The notes beneath the pieces are model-generated. The model had not been told where the DNA came from and did no database searches. It worked only from the letters and a program-made list of their open reading frames with translations. 64,000 nt of DNA from Desulfonatronospira sp. (GTDB lineage: Bacteria > Desulfobacterota > Desulfovibrionia > Desulfovibrionales > Desulfonatronovibrionaceae): the NCBI GenBank assembly GCA_007125075.1, contig SLDX01000019.1, positions 1 through 64,000 of the forward strand, in the 5' to 3' direction. Of this stretch, positions 39,444 through 49,337 are shown one piece after another (position 1 is the stretch's first letter; each line of letters begins with the position of its first letter). Position numbers and translations under genes: made by a program.

Positions 39444-40697
39444 ATGGAAGGTCTTCTGGAACTTAGTTACGCTCTGGACACATTCTATTTCCTTTTGTCC
39501 GGGCTGCTGGTCATGTGGATGGCGGCAGGATTCACCATGCTCGAGTCAGGACTGGTCAGATCAAAAAACACGGTGGAGATCCTGACCAAAAACGTGGCCC
39601 TGTATTCCATTGCCTGCATCATGTATATGCTGGTTGGCTACAATATCATGTACGGGGATGGCGGATCTCTGATACCGGGATCAAGCTTTCTCGTCAGCGG
39701 GGACAACTCCGTGGCTCAAGTGTTGGCAGGCGGGGAAGACGCCCCCTATTATTCAAACATATCGGACTTTTTCTTCCAGGTGGTCTTTGTAGCCACGGCT
39801 ATGTCCATCATTTCCGGTGCCGTGGCTGAACGCATGAAACTGTGGTCCTTTCTGCTCTTTGCAGTAATCCTGACCGGGATCCTTTATCCTGTTCAAGGAT
39901 ACTGGAGCTGGGGCGGCGGATTTCTGGATGAACTTGGTTACGCCGATTACGCAGGTTCAGGCATCGTGCACATGGCCGGAGCTGCCGCAGCCCTGGCAGG
40001 AGTGCTCCTGCTGGGAGCCAGAAAAGGAAAATACGGCCCGGATGGAAAGATAAACGCCATCCCAGGAGCCAATATGCCTCTGGCCACCCTGGGGACAATG
40101 GTTCTCTGGATGGGCTGGTTCGGATTCAACGGCGGTTCTGAGCTGAAGATTTCTGATGTTGAATCAGCCAACGCAGTGGCCCAGGTCTTTGCCAATACCA
40201 ATATTGCCGCGGCTTCAGGTCTGGTAGTGGCCCTCATAGTCTCCAGGCTGAGGTTCGGCAAGGCCGATCTGACCATGGCCCTGAACGGCGCTCTGGCCGG
40301 CCTGGTGGCCATTACTGCCGAGCCAAGCCTGCCGCCCATGATTCTGGCCTCTTTTATCGGGGCTGTAGGCGGAGCTATAGTTATCTTCTCCATTGTCTTT
40401 ATGGACCGGATGAGAATCGACGATCCCGTAGGCGCCATATCCGTACACGGAGTAGTAGGCATATGGGGAGTTCTGGCAGTGCTCTTCTCCAACCCGGAAG
40501 CCACCATAGGCGGTCAGCTGGCAGGAATCGGGGTTATTTTTGCATGGATGTTCGGTGCCTCCCTTTTGATATGGCTGGCCATAAAAGCGGTCATAGGCAT
40601 CAGGGTCAGCGAGGAAGAGGAGTATGAGGGTCTTGATATGGCTGATTGCGGAATGAATGCTTACCCTGAATTCGTCGGCTCCAAGGGAGTCAGGTAG
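39444..40697 (+). CDS. amt: Ammonium transporter
   Basis: FTMLESGLVRSKNTVEILTKN; GSGIVHMAGAAAALAG; VHGVVGIWGVLA. Confidence 0.96.
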   Translation: MEGLLELSYALDTFYFLLSGLLVMWMAAGFTMLESGLVRSKNTVEILTKNVALYSIACIMYMLVGYNIMYGDGGSLIPGSSFLVSGDNSVAQVLAGGEDAPYYSNISDFFFQVVFVATAMSIISGAVAERMKLWSFLLFAVILTGILYPVQGYWSWGGGFLDELGYADYAGSGIVHMAGAAAALAGVLLLGARKGKYGPDGKINAIPGANMPLATLGTMVLWMGWFGFNGGSELKISDVESANAVAQVFANTNIAAASGLVVALIVSRLRFGKADLTMALNGALAGLVAITAEPSLPPMILASFIGAVGGAIVIFSIVFMDRMRIDDPVGAISVHGVVGIWGVLAVLFSNPEATIGGQLAGIGVIFAWMFGASLLIWLAIKAVIGIRVSEEEEYEGLDMADCGMNAYPEFVGSKGVR

Positions 40698-40745
40698 GAA
40701 TGCGGTCCGATACTGACGGCAGGGACATTTAATAGATTATTATAA

Positions 40746-41099
<354 letters not shown>

Positions 41100-41106
41100 T
41101 TAATAT

Positions 41107-41143
41107 CCGGGGGACAGGCAGGTCTGCATGTCCCCCGGTCTTT
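41107..41143 (+). terminator. Rho-independent terminator after amt-glnB
   Basis: CCGGGGGACA-12 nt-TGTCCCCCGG-TCTTT. Confidence 0.88.
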
Positions 41144-41371
41144 ACGCGCCAAAACTTTTTCGACCTCCATCACAGGTGTTTGGACTTGCTAACCAGCAAA
41201 TAGCACGACAATATCCGATTCTTACGGGACTTAAAATTTTCACCTCGAAATTAAATTATACCAAAAGTTTCATATAACCAATAACTTCAATTGGTGGACT
41301 TTCAGGTCTGTTTGTTATTAATACGCAGGCAACTGCAGCACTGCAGAATATTTATGAAATAGACAAATTTT

Positions 41372-42277
41372 ATGAACATGTTTGACAAGTCATCTGCAGG
41401 AAGCTGGAGTGGACTGCTGGCGGGAATAGGCGCCTTTACCTTGTGGGGATTCCTGCCGATCTACTGGAAAGGACTGGCAGCTTTGCCCGCCACAGAAATT
41501 CTTTGCCACCGCATTGTATGGTCCTTTGTTTTTGTGGCTCTGATTCTTACTCTGAGCAGAAGATGGCTGGAAGTAATCAGCCTTTTTTCTTCAAAAAAAA
41601 GCGTACTGCTTCTGGGATTCAGTAGTCTTCTTTTGTCCGTAAATTGGCTGACCTACATCTGGGGAGTGAATGCCGGTTTTGTCATCGAAGCCAGCCTTGG
41701 CTATTATATAAATCCGCTGGTCAATGTTCTTCTGGGCTGTCTGGTATTCAGGGATAAACTGCGGCCTTTGCAGCTTCTGGCTATTTTTTTGGCTGCAGCA
41801 GGAGTTTTGAACCTTGTTTTCAATTATGGACAGGTACCCTGGATTGCGCTTGTGCTGGCTTTTACATTTGCTATATATGGACTGATCCGAAAAGTGGTAC
41901 GCACCGAGTCTCTTCCGGGTCTGTGGCTGGAAACCGCGATCATGAGCGGCCCGGCCCTGGCGTTTTTGCTGCTCAGCCCGGGGCAGGGCAGTTTCACCGC
42001 CCTGGAACTGCAGATCGATCTTCTGCTCATTGGAGCGGGTTTAGTTACTTCACTGCCGTTACTGCTGTTCGCCTTCAGCGCCAGAAGACTTCGGCTGGTG
42101 GAAGTGGGCATCCTGCAGTATATCGGTCCTACCATAATGTTTCTGCTGGGGCTTTTTGTCTTTGAAGAACCCTTTTCTGCCGCCAGGCTGATTTCGTTTG
42201 TTTTCATCTGGACAGGAATAATAATTTACATGGGGGAGGGCATCTGGTTCCTGAAGAAATTTGTGCCGAAGGTCTGA
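41372..42277 (+). CDS. rarD: EamA-family transporter RarD
   Basis: GIGAFTLWGFLPIYWKGLAALPATEILCHRIVWSF; NWLTYIWGVNAGFVIEASLGYYINPLVNVLLG. Confidence 0.93.
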   Translation: MNMFDKSSAGSWSGLLAGIGAFTLWGFLPIYWKGLAALPATEILCHRIVWSFVFVALILTLSRRWLEVISLFSSKKSVLLLGFSSLLLSVNWLTYIWGVNAGFVIEASLGYYINPLVNVLLGCLVFRDKLRPLQLLAIFLAAAGVLNLVFNYGQVPWIALVLAFTFAIYGLIRKVVRTESLPGLWLETAIMSGPALAFLLLSPGQGSFTALELQIDLLLIGAGLVTSLPLLLFAFSARRLRLVEVGILQYIGPTIMFLLGLFVFEEPFSAARLISFVFIWTGIIIYMGEGIWFLKKFVPKV

Positions 42278-42294
42278 GCAGATTTCTGAACATT

Positions 42295-42574
42295 GGGCTG
42301 GGCTTCGTTGAAGCCCAGCTTACTAAGCAGAATAATTTGTCGATAGCCTGCGGCTCTCTTCAGCAGGCCGCCGCTCTTTAGCAGGCCGCCGCGAACCACG
42401 CCTTAGGCGTGGCAGGCCCGTATTTATAGATGCGCTGAATTCTGTACATTGCGCGGCATAAGTATTTAACAGAAAAAGTATTTGGGCTGGGCTTCGGAGA
42501 AGCCCGCCCTACTTAAAACCGATGTCTTTTAAACAGGCTGCTTTCAGTAGGCCGCTTTAGCAGGCCGCCGCTCT
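42295..42574. repeat. Cluster of hairpin and GC-rich short repeats downstream of rarD
   Basis: Two GGGCTGGGCTTCG..GAAGCCC hairpins (42298-42318, 42484-42508), AGCAGGCCGCCGC at 42362, 42380 and 42559, and palindrome CCACGCCttaGGCGTGG at 42396-42412. Confidence 0.75.
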
Positions 42575-42624
42575 GCAAGTCAGCATGGGCGTGATAGGAA
42601 AAGGTTAAGGACGCGCGAAATTTC

Positions 42625-42960
42625 TTAACGGTTTGCGGGCTCCTTTTCTCCAGTAATATCCATAACCCAGCTCAAGGCCGCAGATACCGCAGGAAATCCA
42701 GTGGTGGAAGTGGCGACAATCAGGGCGTGCCGGATTTCTTCAGAACTTGCCCCTGCTTCCAGTGCCCTGCGTGCATGACTGTGTACCGCGCCTTCAAGTC
42801 TTAAAGCCGCAGCCGCGACCATCTGGATAAGTTCCACTGTCTTTTCATCAAGGGGCCCTTCTTTGCGCACAGCCTGGCCAAGCCTGGACAGTGCGTGCAT
42901 GAAATCAGGGTGCTGTTCCTGCAGCAATTGATAATGTCTGGGCAGTTGTTCTTTGCTCAT
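42625..42960 (-). CDS. Carboxymuconolactone decarboxylase/AhpD-like family protein
   Basis: MVAAAALRLEGAVHSHARRALEAGASSEEIRHALIVATSTTGFPAVSAALSWV. Confidence 0.88.
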   Translation of the reverse strand: MSKEQLPRHYQLLQEQHPDFMHALSRLGQAVRKEGPLDEKTVELIQMVAAAALRLEGAVHSHARRALEAGASSEEIRHALIVATSTTGFPAVSAALSWVMDITGEKEPANR

Positions 42961-43290
42961 AATACTTTCTCCATAGAATGATGATTAACAAATAAAGTTT
43001 AGATCGCTTTAACTGTTTCTGTCTGTTCTGACATATGCTTTAGAAATCATGTTTAGCTTAGCACTTTCATCCTGTTTTTCATTGCAGACAATCCTCAGGC
43101 CCACAGGTTCCTGAACAGAACCATTCTGAATCAGCCCTGTTCAATCTTACTTAATATTCAGTAAAGGATTAGAAAAAGATGTCAATAAACAGAATCAGCA
43201 TTAATACACCCAGATTGAGCAGAGTGATTTTACAGATAGCCGGTATCGACCAATGCATGCGGCTTTTTTACTGTTAAGCCAAACGGTTGG

Positions 43291-44340
43291 TCAATAACCC
43301 GGTTTTAAGCAGATACTGGAATCATTCCAGACCACCTTGTTTCTTCCTGATTGTTTGGCCTGGTATAGCCTGGAATCTGCTGTTTTCAATATCTCTTCCG
43401 GTGAAAGCAGGCCAGGGGCATGACAGGATGCCAGTCCGGCAGAAAAAGACACTTTGTGGTTCTGGATCTTGAAATCGTGTTCGGCACAGGCATTCTGCAG
43501 GCGATGCGCTGCATGCAATGCCTGGGACATTGATGTTTCGGGCATAAGAACTATGAACTCTTCCCCACCGTAACGACAGGCTATATCAATATCTCTGCGG
43601 ATGCATCCCTGAAGAATCCCGGCAAACTCCCTGAGCACTCTGTCGCCTTCAGGATGCCCAAAGGTATCGTTGATCTTCTTGAAATTATCCATATCAATAA
43701 GCGTGACTACCAGGCAGCCATGCTTGAGGCGTTTCAACCTTGCAAGTTCTTCCTTTATTCGCAGGTCGTAATATCTCCTGACAAAGAGACCGGTTAGGCC
43801 ATCCACAACCGCCATCTCAAAAAGCCGGTAGTTGTCAACGGCAATGGCCAGCACCGTCATGAACTGGCGCAGATATTGAAAATGTTCAAAACCGACCTGC
43901 CTTTTATCTTCATATCTCAGAAAAACCGCGCCATGCTTTTTATTTTTGATATTGACTATGGGTATGCAAAGACATCCTTCCTGACATTGACCCCACCAAG
44001 GTTCCATAATCTTTCGGCATGCGTCTGGAAAATAATCAGAACCTGTAAAGTAACTGCTGGAAAACACGACTTTCAAATCAGCATCATCAAGAAGAGGAGC
44101 TTCGCTGTTGCGAATATGTTTGATCCTTTCATCAGCAAATAAACCCTTCATCCTCAGCTGACCGGTATTTTCATCGAAAAAAAACAGGGCCGCACTGTCA
44201 GCTTTGCTGAAATCGACGATGCTCTCAAGGGCGACTTCCACAAGCTGCTTATGGTTGTGGCTTTGGTTGAGCAATATAGACGCATAGTTAAGAACCAGAA
44301 GATTGCATTCTGTTTCGGTATATGAAAAATCAGCCGTCAT
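43291..44340 (-). CDS. GAF-GGDEF diguanylate cyclase
   Basis: DGLTGLFVRRYYD...DNFKKINDTFGHPEGDRVL...RRDIDIACRYGGEEFIVLMP (GGEEF, RxxD I-site). Confidence 0.94.
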   Translation of the reverse strand: MTADFSYTETECNLLVLNYASILLNQSHNHKQLVEVALESIVDFSKADSAALFFFDENTGQLRMKGLFADERIKHIRNSEAPLLDDADLKVVFSSSYFTGSDYFPDACRKIMEPWWGQCQEGCLCIPIVNIKNKKHGAVFLRYEDKRQVGFEHFQYLRQFMTVLAIAVDNYRLFEMAVVDGLTGLFVRRYYDLRIKEELARLKRLKHGCLVVTLIDMDNFKKINDTFGHPEGDRVLREFAGILQGCIRRDIDIACRYGGEEFIVLMPETSMSQALHAAHRLQNACAEHDFKIQNHKVSFSAGLASCHAPGLLSPEEILKTADSRLYQAKQSGRNKVVWNDSSICLKPGY

Positions 44341-44618
44341 TTGAGCGCCTTCCTGATCTTTGTCTGTTGTCTGGATCCAAAAAGAACGGATCTTTCGAAA
44401 AATTAAAACACATCTACACCTGTATCGACTTTTTTTAAAGTTTTATTTACATGCTTATAACATGAGGATGTCAGATCTGTTGTTCGGTTGATATCCGCGT
44501 TTCAGGAATGACTCTTTTTACTTTCAATCTGACCACCTACGCGGGTCTATTGAAAGTTTGCAAACGATTAAAGAGAATATTATAAAATCATTAATTAAAC
44601 ACAAGACGGAGGGAATAG

Positions 44619-45221
44619 ATGGATAACCAGGAGGAGGACATAAAGCCTTCCAGAATACGCATAAGAGAAATGGGCATAGATGATCTGGCCCCGGTGTTTC
44701 ATATCGGGGAGGAGGTATTTACCGCGGAGTTTTCCACCAGTCTTTACCGCACCTGGGACGAATATGAAATCATCAACCTGTTCAGCACTGATCAGGAACT
44801 GTGTCTGGTGGCGGAGCTCGATGAACATATAGTGGGGTTTGCCCTGGCCACCACAGTGGAAAAGCCCAGATCAGCCTGGAAATACGGCTATCTGACCTGG
44901 CTCGGGGTGCGCAAAAACCTGCAGCATGCAGGAATAGGGCAGCGCCTGTTCAAGGAGATAGTCAGGCGCATGGAAAATACCGGGGTGCGCATGGTCATAG
45001 TGGATACCGCAGCGGACAACTCTTCGGCCATCCGTTTTTTTCAGAAGGAGGGTTTTGGCGACATGACCGAACATGTTTTCATGAGTATGAATCTGACCAG
45101 AAAGTCCCGCAGCAAGGCCAAAAGGACCAAGGCGGGAAGAAAATCGATTGTCCAGCAGAAAAAGCCTTCGAAAAAAAGGATTGCTCCGGTTGAATCCCTG
45201 ATCAATGAATCTGGAACATAG
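44619..45221 (+). CDS. GNAT N-acetyltransferase with basic C-terminal tail
   Basis: YLTWLGVRKNLQHAGIGQRLFKEIVRRME...SSAIRFFQKEGFGD; tail RKSRSKAKRTKAGRKSIVQQKKPSKKR. Confidence 0.9.
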   Translation: MDNQEEDIKPSRIRIREMGIDDLAPVFHIGEEVFTAEFSTSLYRTWDEYEIINLFSTDQELCLVAELDEHIVGFALATTVEKPRSAWKYGYLTWLGVRKNLQHAGIGQRLFKEIVRRMENTGVRMVIVDTAADNSSAIRFFQKEGFGDMTEHVFMSMNLTRKSRSKAKRTKAGRKSIVQQKKPSKKRIAPVESLINESGT

Positions 45222-45247
45222 GTCATTGCCGCAAACAAGAAAATGAG

Positions 45248-46387
45248 ATGCATGAGAGAATTGAGAGAGCTCTAAGGGAGATTGATCCCCAGCGGCTGCT
45301 CAGCGTGCTGGTGAATATGCTTGAGATATACTCTCCTTCGGGCAAGGAAAAAGATATACAGGTTTATCTGGAAAATTATCTGACCAGCCATGGCCTGAAG
45401 GTCTCCCGTGAAGAAGTCGAGGAGGACCGCTTCAATCTGCACCTGACCATGGGTCAGGGCGATCCTCTGCTTTACCTGGTCGGGCACGTGGATACAGTAG
45501 CCTATTGGGATTTTGATGAAGAAGGTCCGCATGAGCAGGGAGGAATCATCCGCGGACTCGGCAGCGCGGACATGAAAGGCGGCTGCGCGGCCATGGTGGA
45601 GACTTTTGTGGCCCTGGCCAAAGCCTTTAAACCCGAAGAACGCCCGTCGGTGGGTCTATCCCTAGTGGTCGGGGAAGAAGAGAGCGGCGACGGAAGTGAA
45701 GTTTTCCTGGAAAAAAGACGCCCCCCCTGGGTGATTGTCGGGGAGCCTACCAACCTTTCCGTATGCTACGCTCATTTCGGATATCTTGAGGTCTATCTGG
45801 AAACAACAGGGCGCAAGAGTCATTCATCTTTGCCTGAGCTGGGCCATAATGCCGTGGAATCAATGCTTAAAGTCCTTCTGTATCTGGGAAGGCACGAATT
45901 GTTTCAGGAAGCGGGTTCAAAACTGGTTTATTCGATCCGGGAGATGAACTCATCCAGCGCCGGCTTCGTGGTCCCTGACCGTTGCGAGACCTGGATTGAC
46001 GTGCATCTGCCTCCAGAGGTAGACCTCGGAGACATTAAAACCCGCATCAGGCAAAGATCTATGGAGGCGCATGAGTTCATCCCGGACCTCAGTCTGGAGG
46101 TGGGTTTTAATACTTCCTTCTCCGGCTATGATCTTGGAGGGGATAATCACCTGGCCGGTCAACTGCGGTCAGTTTATGAACACCTGGGATTGCCTTATTA
46201 TGAAAACGTCTTCAGGTCGCATTCAGACGGCAATCTCTATTACCGGGCGGGAGTAAAGCCGGTTATCCTCGGGCCTGGATCTCTGGAAACAGCTCATACT
46301 CAAGACGAACAGACCACCTTGACTGAAGTGACCAGCGCCGCCCGAATTTATTCAGCCATATGCGCAGGCCTGGATATGCAAAAATAA
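45248..46387 (+). CDS. M20-family metallopeptidase/deacylase (ArgE/DapE-like)
   Basis: LYLVGHVDTV; GLGSADMKGGCAAMV; VVGEEESGDGS. Confidence 0.92.
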   Translation: MHERIERALREIDPQRLLSVLVNMLEIYSPSGKEKDIQVYLENYLTSHGLKVSREEVEEDRFNLHLTMGQGDPLLYLVGHVDTVAYWDFDEEGPHEQGGIIRGLGSADMKGGCAAMVETFVALAKAFKPEERPSVGLSLVVGEEESGDGSEVFLEKRRPPWVIVGEPTNLSVCYAHFGYLEVYLETTGRKSHSSLPELGHNAVESMLKVLLYLGRHELFQEAGSKLVYSIREMNSSSAGFVVPDRCETWIDVHLPPEVDLGDIKTRIRQRSMEAHEFIPDLSLEVGFNTSFSGYDLGGDNHLAGQLRSVYEHLGLPYYENVFRSHSDGNLYYRAGVKPVILGPGSLETAHTQDEQTTLTEVTSAARIYSAICAGLDMQK

Positions 46388-46563
46388 TTTCCAGCTTGCA
46401 ATCTTTACGTCATTCTGTCCGGCAGACTTTTTTTACAGGACAAAGGACGGCTCCCGGTTTGCATCCGAATTTATTTGAAAAATATCTTTTTGTATTTTAT
46501 TCATGCTAAACTATATAGTAAAAAATTCTGGACATTTATTTTGCCCTGTTTTAATTCTTTAAA

Positions 46564-46580
46564 CATACTTATAAAGTATG
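46564..46580. promoter_or_regulatory. Palindromic candidate operator upstream of the Rrf2 regulator
   Basis: CATACTT-ATA-AAGTATG, 35 bp 5' of the ATG at 46616. Confidence 0.55.
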
Positions 46581-46615
46581 AATTCGTTTGGAAATTTTTG
46601 AAAAAGGGGGGAGAA

Positions 46616-47047
46616 ATGAAGCTTTCAACTACAATCCGCTACGGCACCAGATTGATGCTGGACATGGCTGAAAATCAGAAAAACGGACCAATCCGCATCC
46701 GGACCATCGCCAAAAGACAGGGCATTTCGGAGAAATACCTGGAAAAGATCGTTCGTCTGCTGCGCAAGGCCGGTCTGGTGGACGGCTTAAGAGGTCCAGG
46801 CGGAGGATACGTACTGGCTTCCTCTCCGGATTCAATCACCCTGGGAGAAATTCTGGAAGCAGTTCAGGGCAGGATTGAGTTGTGCCCCTGTCTCGGCGAG
46901 CCGGAAAAATGTGAAAAGCACCAGTACTGCAAGACCAGAATGGTCTGGAATGATATCAACCATGCGGTGTCAACCAGGCTGCACAGCACTACTCTTGCTG
47001 ATCTGAGAGATTCTGTCTGCCCTGTGGAAACAGTTGAAATAAAATAA
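46616..47047 (+). CDS. Rrf2-family (IscR-like) transcriptional regulator
   Basis: MKLSTTIRYGTRLMLDMAE...IAKRQGISEKYLEKIVRLLRKAGLVDGLRGPGGGYVLA; Cys cluster ELCPCLGEPEKCEKHQYC; SD GGGGGGAGA. Confidence 0.95.
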   Translation: MKLSTTIRYGTRLMLDMAENQKNGPIRIRTIAKRQGISEKYLEKIVRLLRKAGLVDGLRGPGGGYVLASSPDSITLGEILEAVQGRIELCPCLGEPEKCEKHQYCKTRMVWNDINHAVSTRLHSTTLADLRDSVCPVETVEIK

Positions 47048-47118
47048 CAGATCATGAGTTAATCCATATCCGGCATACAGCAAATTCTCTCAGATCGTTT
47101 AAGTAAATGAGTCCTGCT

Positions 47119-47433
47119 CTACAGAGGAGGGGCTATAGTCACCAGTACCCGCATCCTGGTATTGGCTCTGACCCCGTGCGGTTCACTGACGGCGCAGATC
47201 AGTATGTCTCCGGTTTTGGCCGGTATGTTCCGATCCTGGGCCAGATACTCACCTTCACCTTCGATAATCTGTATGCTCAATTCTCCTTCCAGATCATGTG
47301 AATGAATCGGCAATTCCTGTCCGGGTTCGAAATTAAAATTAATGATTCTGAAATACGGACTGTCATGCACAAGAAGTTTTTTCATTGCTTTTTCGTTGAA
47401 GGTTCCCCGCTCAAAAATGTTTATGCTTTCCAT
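47119..47433 (-). CDS. Cupin-domain protein
   Basis: FEPGQELPIHSHDLEGELSIQIIEGEGEYL...GDILICAVSEPHGVRA; AGGAGG precedes ATG 47433. Confidence 0.88.
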   Translation of the reverse strand: MESINIFERGTFNEKAMKKLLVHDSPYFRIINFNFEPGQELPIHSHDLEGELSIQIIEGEGEYLAQDRNIPAKTGDILICAVSEPHGVRANTRMRVLVTIAPPL

Positions 47434-47794
47434 TTTTTCCTCCTGGTAATTCATATGTTCAATCTATTCAATTCATTCCTCACGCAAAGACTTAAGTCAA
47501 ACTCCCTGACAGACAAGTCTTCTGATCATTTCCGGGTTAGATGTCAATAAGCTACAGGTTTCGCCTGAGAGGAAGGCAGAGCTTATCTGCAGGGGCGGGT
47601 CATGAATCGAGTGTGAGAAAATAAAAATAAATCAGACAGGATGTACATGAATATGATAAGCTGTCATAGGATTCATTAAAGTCTTGTCTACAAGCCCTTA
47701 AACGGGTAGAGGAGTTTGATCCGCAGTTGAGGATGCTTATCCTTAATCCGGAAAACGATTATTTTTACTCAGAATAAATTCGCTGGAGGGAAAA

Positions 47795-48214
47795 ATGGAC
47801 TACAGGCAGGCAGGGCAGAAATGGTTTTTGCGCATAGACAAGGGTGAAGAGGTTCTGGAAACTCTTGCCGCTTTCTGCAGACAAAAGGGAATCACCCTGG
47901 GTTCAATAAGCGGCATAGGAGCCGCCGGACAGATAACCCTGGGGCTTTTTGAAACCAAAACCAAGACCTATAAAGCCACAGATCTTACAGGAGACTTTGA
48001 AATCACAGCCCTGACAGGTAATGTTACCACCAAGGAGGGCGAAGTCTATCTGCACGTGCACGCCACCCTGTCGGATATTGAGTGCCGGGCCTATGGCGGT
48101 CATCTGAACAAGGCTTTGATCAGCGGGACATGTGAAGTGGTCATTGATCAGGTCCAGGGCGGCATTGAAAGGGAATTCAATGCTGACATCGGACTGAACC
48201 TGATGAAATTTTAA
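47795..48214 (+). CDS. PPC/DUF296-domain DNA-binding-like protein
   Basis: MDYRQAGQKWFLRIDKGEEVLETLAAFCRQKGITLGSISGIGAAGQITLG; YLHVHATLSD; GGHL. Confidence 0.92.
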   Translation: MDYRQAGQKWFLRIDKGEEVLETLAAFCRQKGITLGSISGIGAAGQITLGLFETKTKTYKATDLTGDFEITALTGNVTTKEGEVYLHVHATLSDIECRAYGGHLNKALISGTCEVVIDQVQGGIEREFNADIGLNLMKF

Positions 48215-48228
48215 ACCTGAGCAGACAT

Positions 48229-49305
48229 ATGAGCGGAGATTCCTTTGGACGCATATTCCGGGTGACCACCTTTGGCGAGTCGCACGGTCCGGGGCTTGGG
48301 GGCGTGATTCAGGGCTGCCCTCCAGGCATTGCCTTGAGCGAAGAGATTGTCCAGAAAGAGCTTGATCGACGAAGACCCGGCACCGGCCTTTCATCCACCA
48401 CAAGAAAAGAAGAAGACAGGGTGCGGATTCTTTCGGGTGTTTTTCAGGGTCAAACGACCGGGACATCCATTGGATTTTATATAGCTAATAAGGATCAGCG
48501 CTCGAAAGATTATTCACGGATCAAGGACGTCTTCAGACCCGGACACGGGGATTTCACCTATGAAGCCAAGTACGGGATTCGCGATTATCGTGGAGGAGGC
48601 CGGTCTTCCGGGCGGGAGACCGCAGCCAGGGTGGCTGCCGGCGCAGTGGCCCAGGAACTGCTGAAAACCATGGGCATTAAAGTCCGGGCCTATACCGTTG
48701 AGCTGGGAGGGATCAGGGCCTCTGTGGAAAACAGGGGACAGGCTCAGGACAATCCTTTTGCCTCACCGGACAAAAAAATCCTTAGCAGATGGGAGGAGCT
48801 TGTCCGGGAAGTCAGGGCCGCTGGAGACAGTCTGGGGGGAATCGTAGAGGTGTATGCCGAAAATGTGCCGCCCGGGCTGGGTGAGCCGGTCTTTGACAAG
48901 CTGGACGCCAGGCTGGCTTATGCCTTGATGGGCGTAGGCGCGGTCAAAGGAGTGGAAATAGGGGCCGGGTTTAAAGCCTGCAGGCTTAAAGGCAGCGAAA
49001 ACAATGATCAGATGAGCTCTCAAGGTTTTATGTCCAACAATGCCGGTGGAGTACTTGCCGGAATATCTTCCGGACAGCCCTTAGTTGTCCGGGCGGGGAT
49101 AAAGCCCATACCCTCCATTTCAATAAATCAAAGGACCATAACCAGGGAAGGCCTGGAAACAGAAATAAGCATTACAGGTCGGCACGACATAAGCGCCATC
49201 CCGCGTATCGTACCTGTGCTGAAGGCCATGGTCATGCTGGTTCTGGCCGATATGCTGCTGATGCAGCGGGCCGTAAGAGATCAAAGGCAGGAAGAAAGAA
49301 GATAA
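48229..49305 (+). CDS. aroC: Chorismate synthase
   Basis: [64 protein letters not shown]. Confidence 0.97.
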   Translation: MSGDSFGRIFRVTTFGESHGPGLGGVIQGCPPGIALSEEIVQKELDRRRPGTGLSSTTRKEEDRVRILSGVFQGQTTGTSIGFYIANKDQRSKDYSRIKDVFRPGHGDFTYEAKYGIRDYRGGGRSSGRETAARVAAGAVAQELLKTMGIKVRAYTVELGGIRASVENRGQAQDNPFASPDKKILSRWEELVREVRAAGDSLGGIVEVYAENVPPGLGEPVFDKLDARLAYALMGVGAVKGVEIGAGFKACRLKGSENNDQMSSQGFMSNNAGGVLAGISSGQPLVVRAGIKPIPSISINQRTITREGLETEISITGRHDISAIPRIVPVLKAMVMLVLADMLLMQRAVRDQRQEERR

Positions 49306-49337
49306 AGGACAGATGACAGGAAAAGGAGAATTTAATA

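Noticed and set aside
42625-42960. Possible selenoprotein or damaged AhpD lacking the CxxC motif
   Set aside because: The GAVHSHARRALEAGAS region has neither Cys nor an in-frame TGA; a Cys-less member of the family with normal length is the simpler reading.
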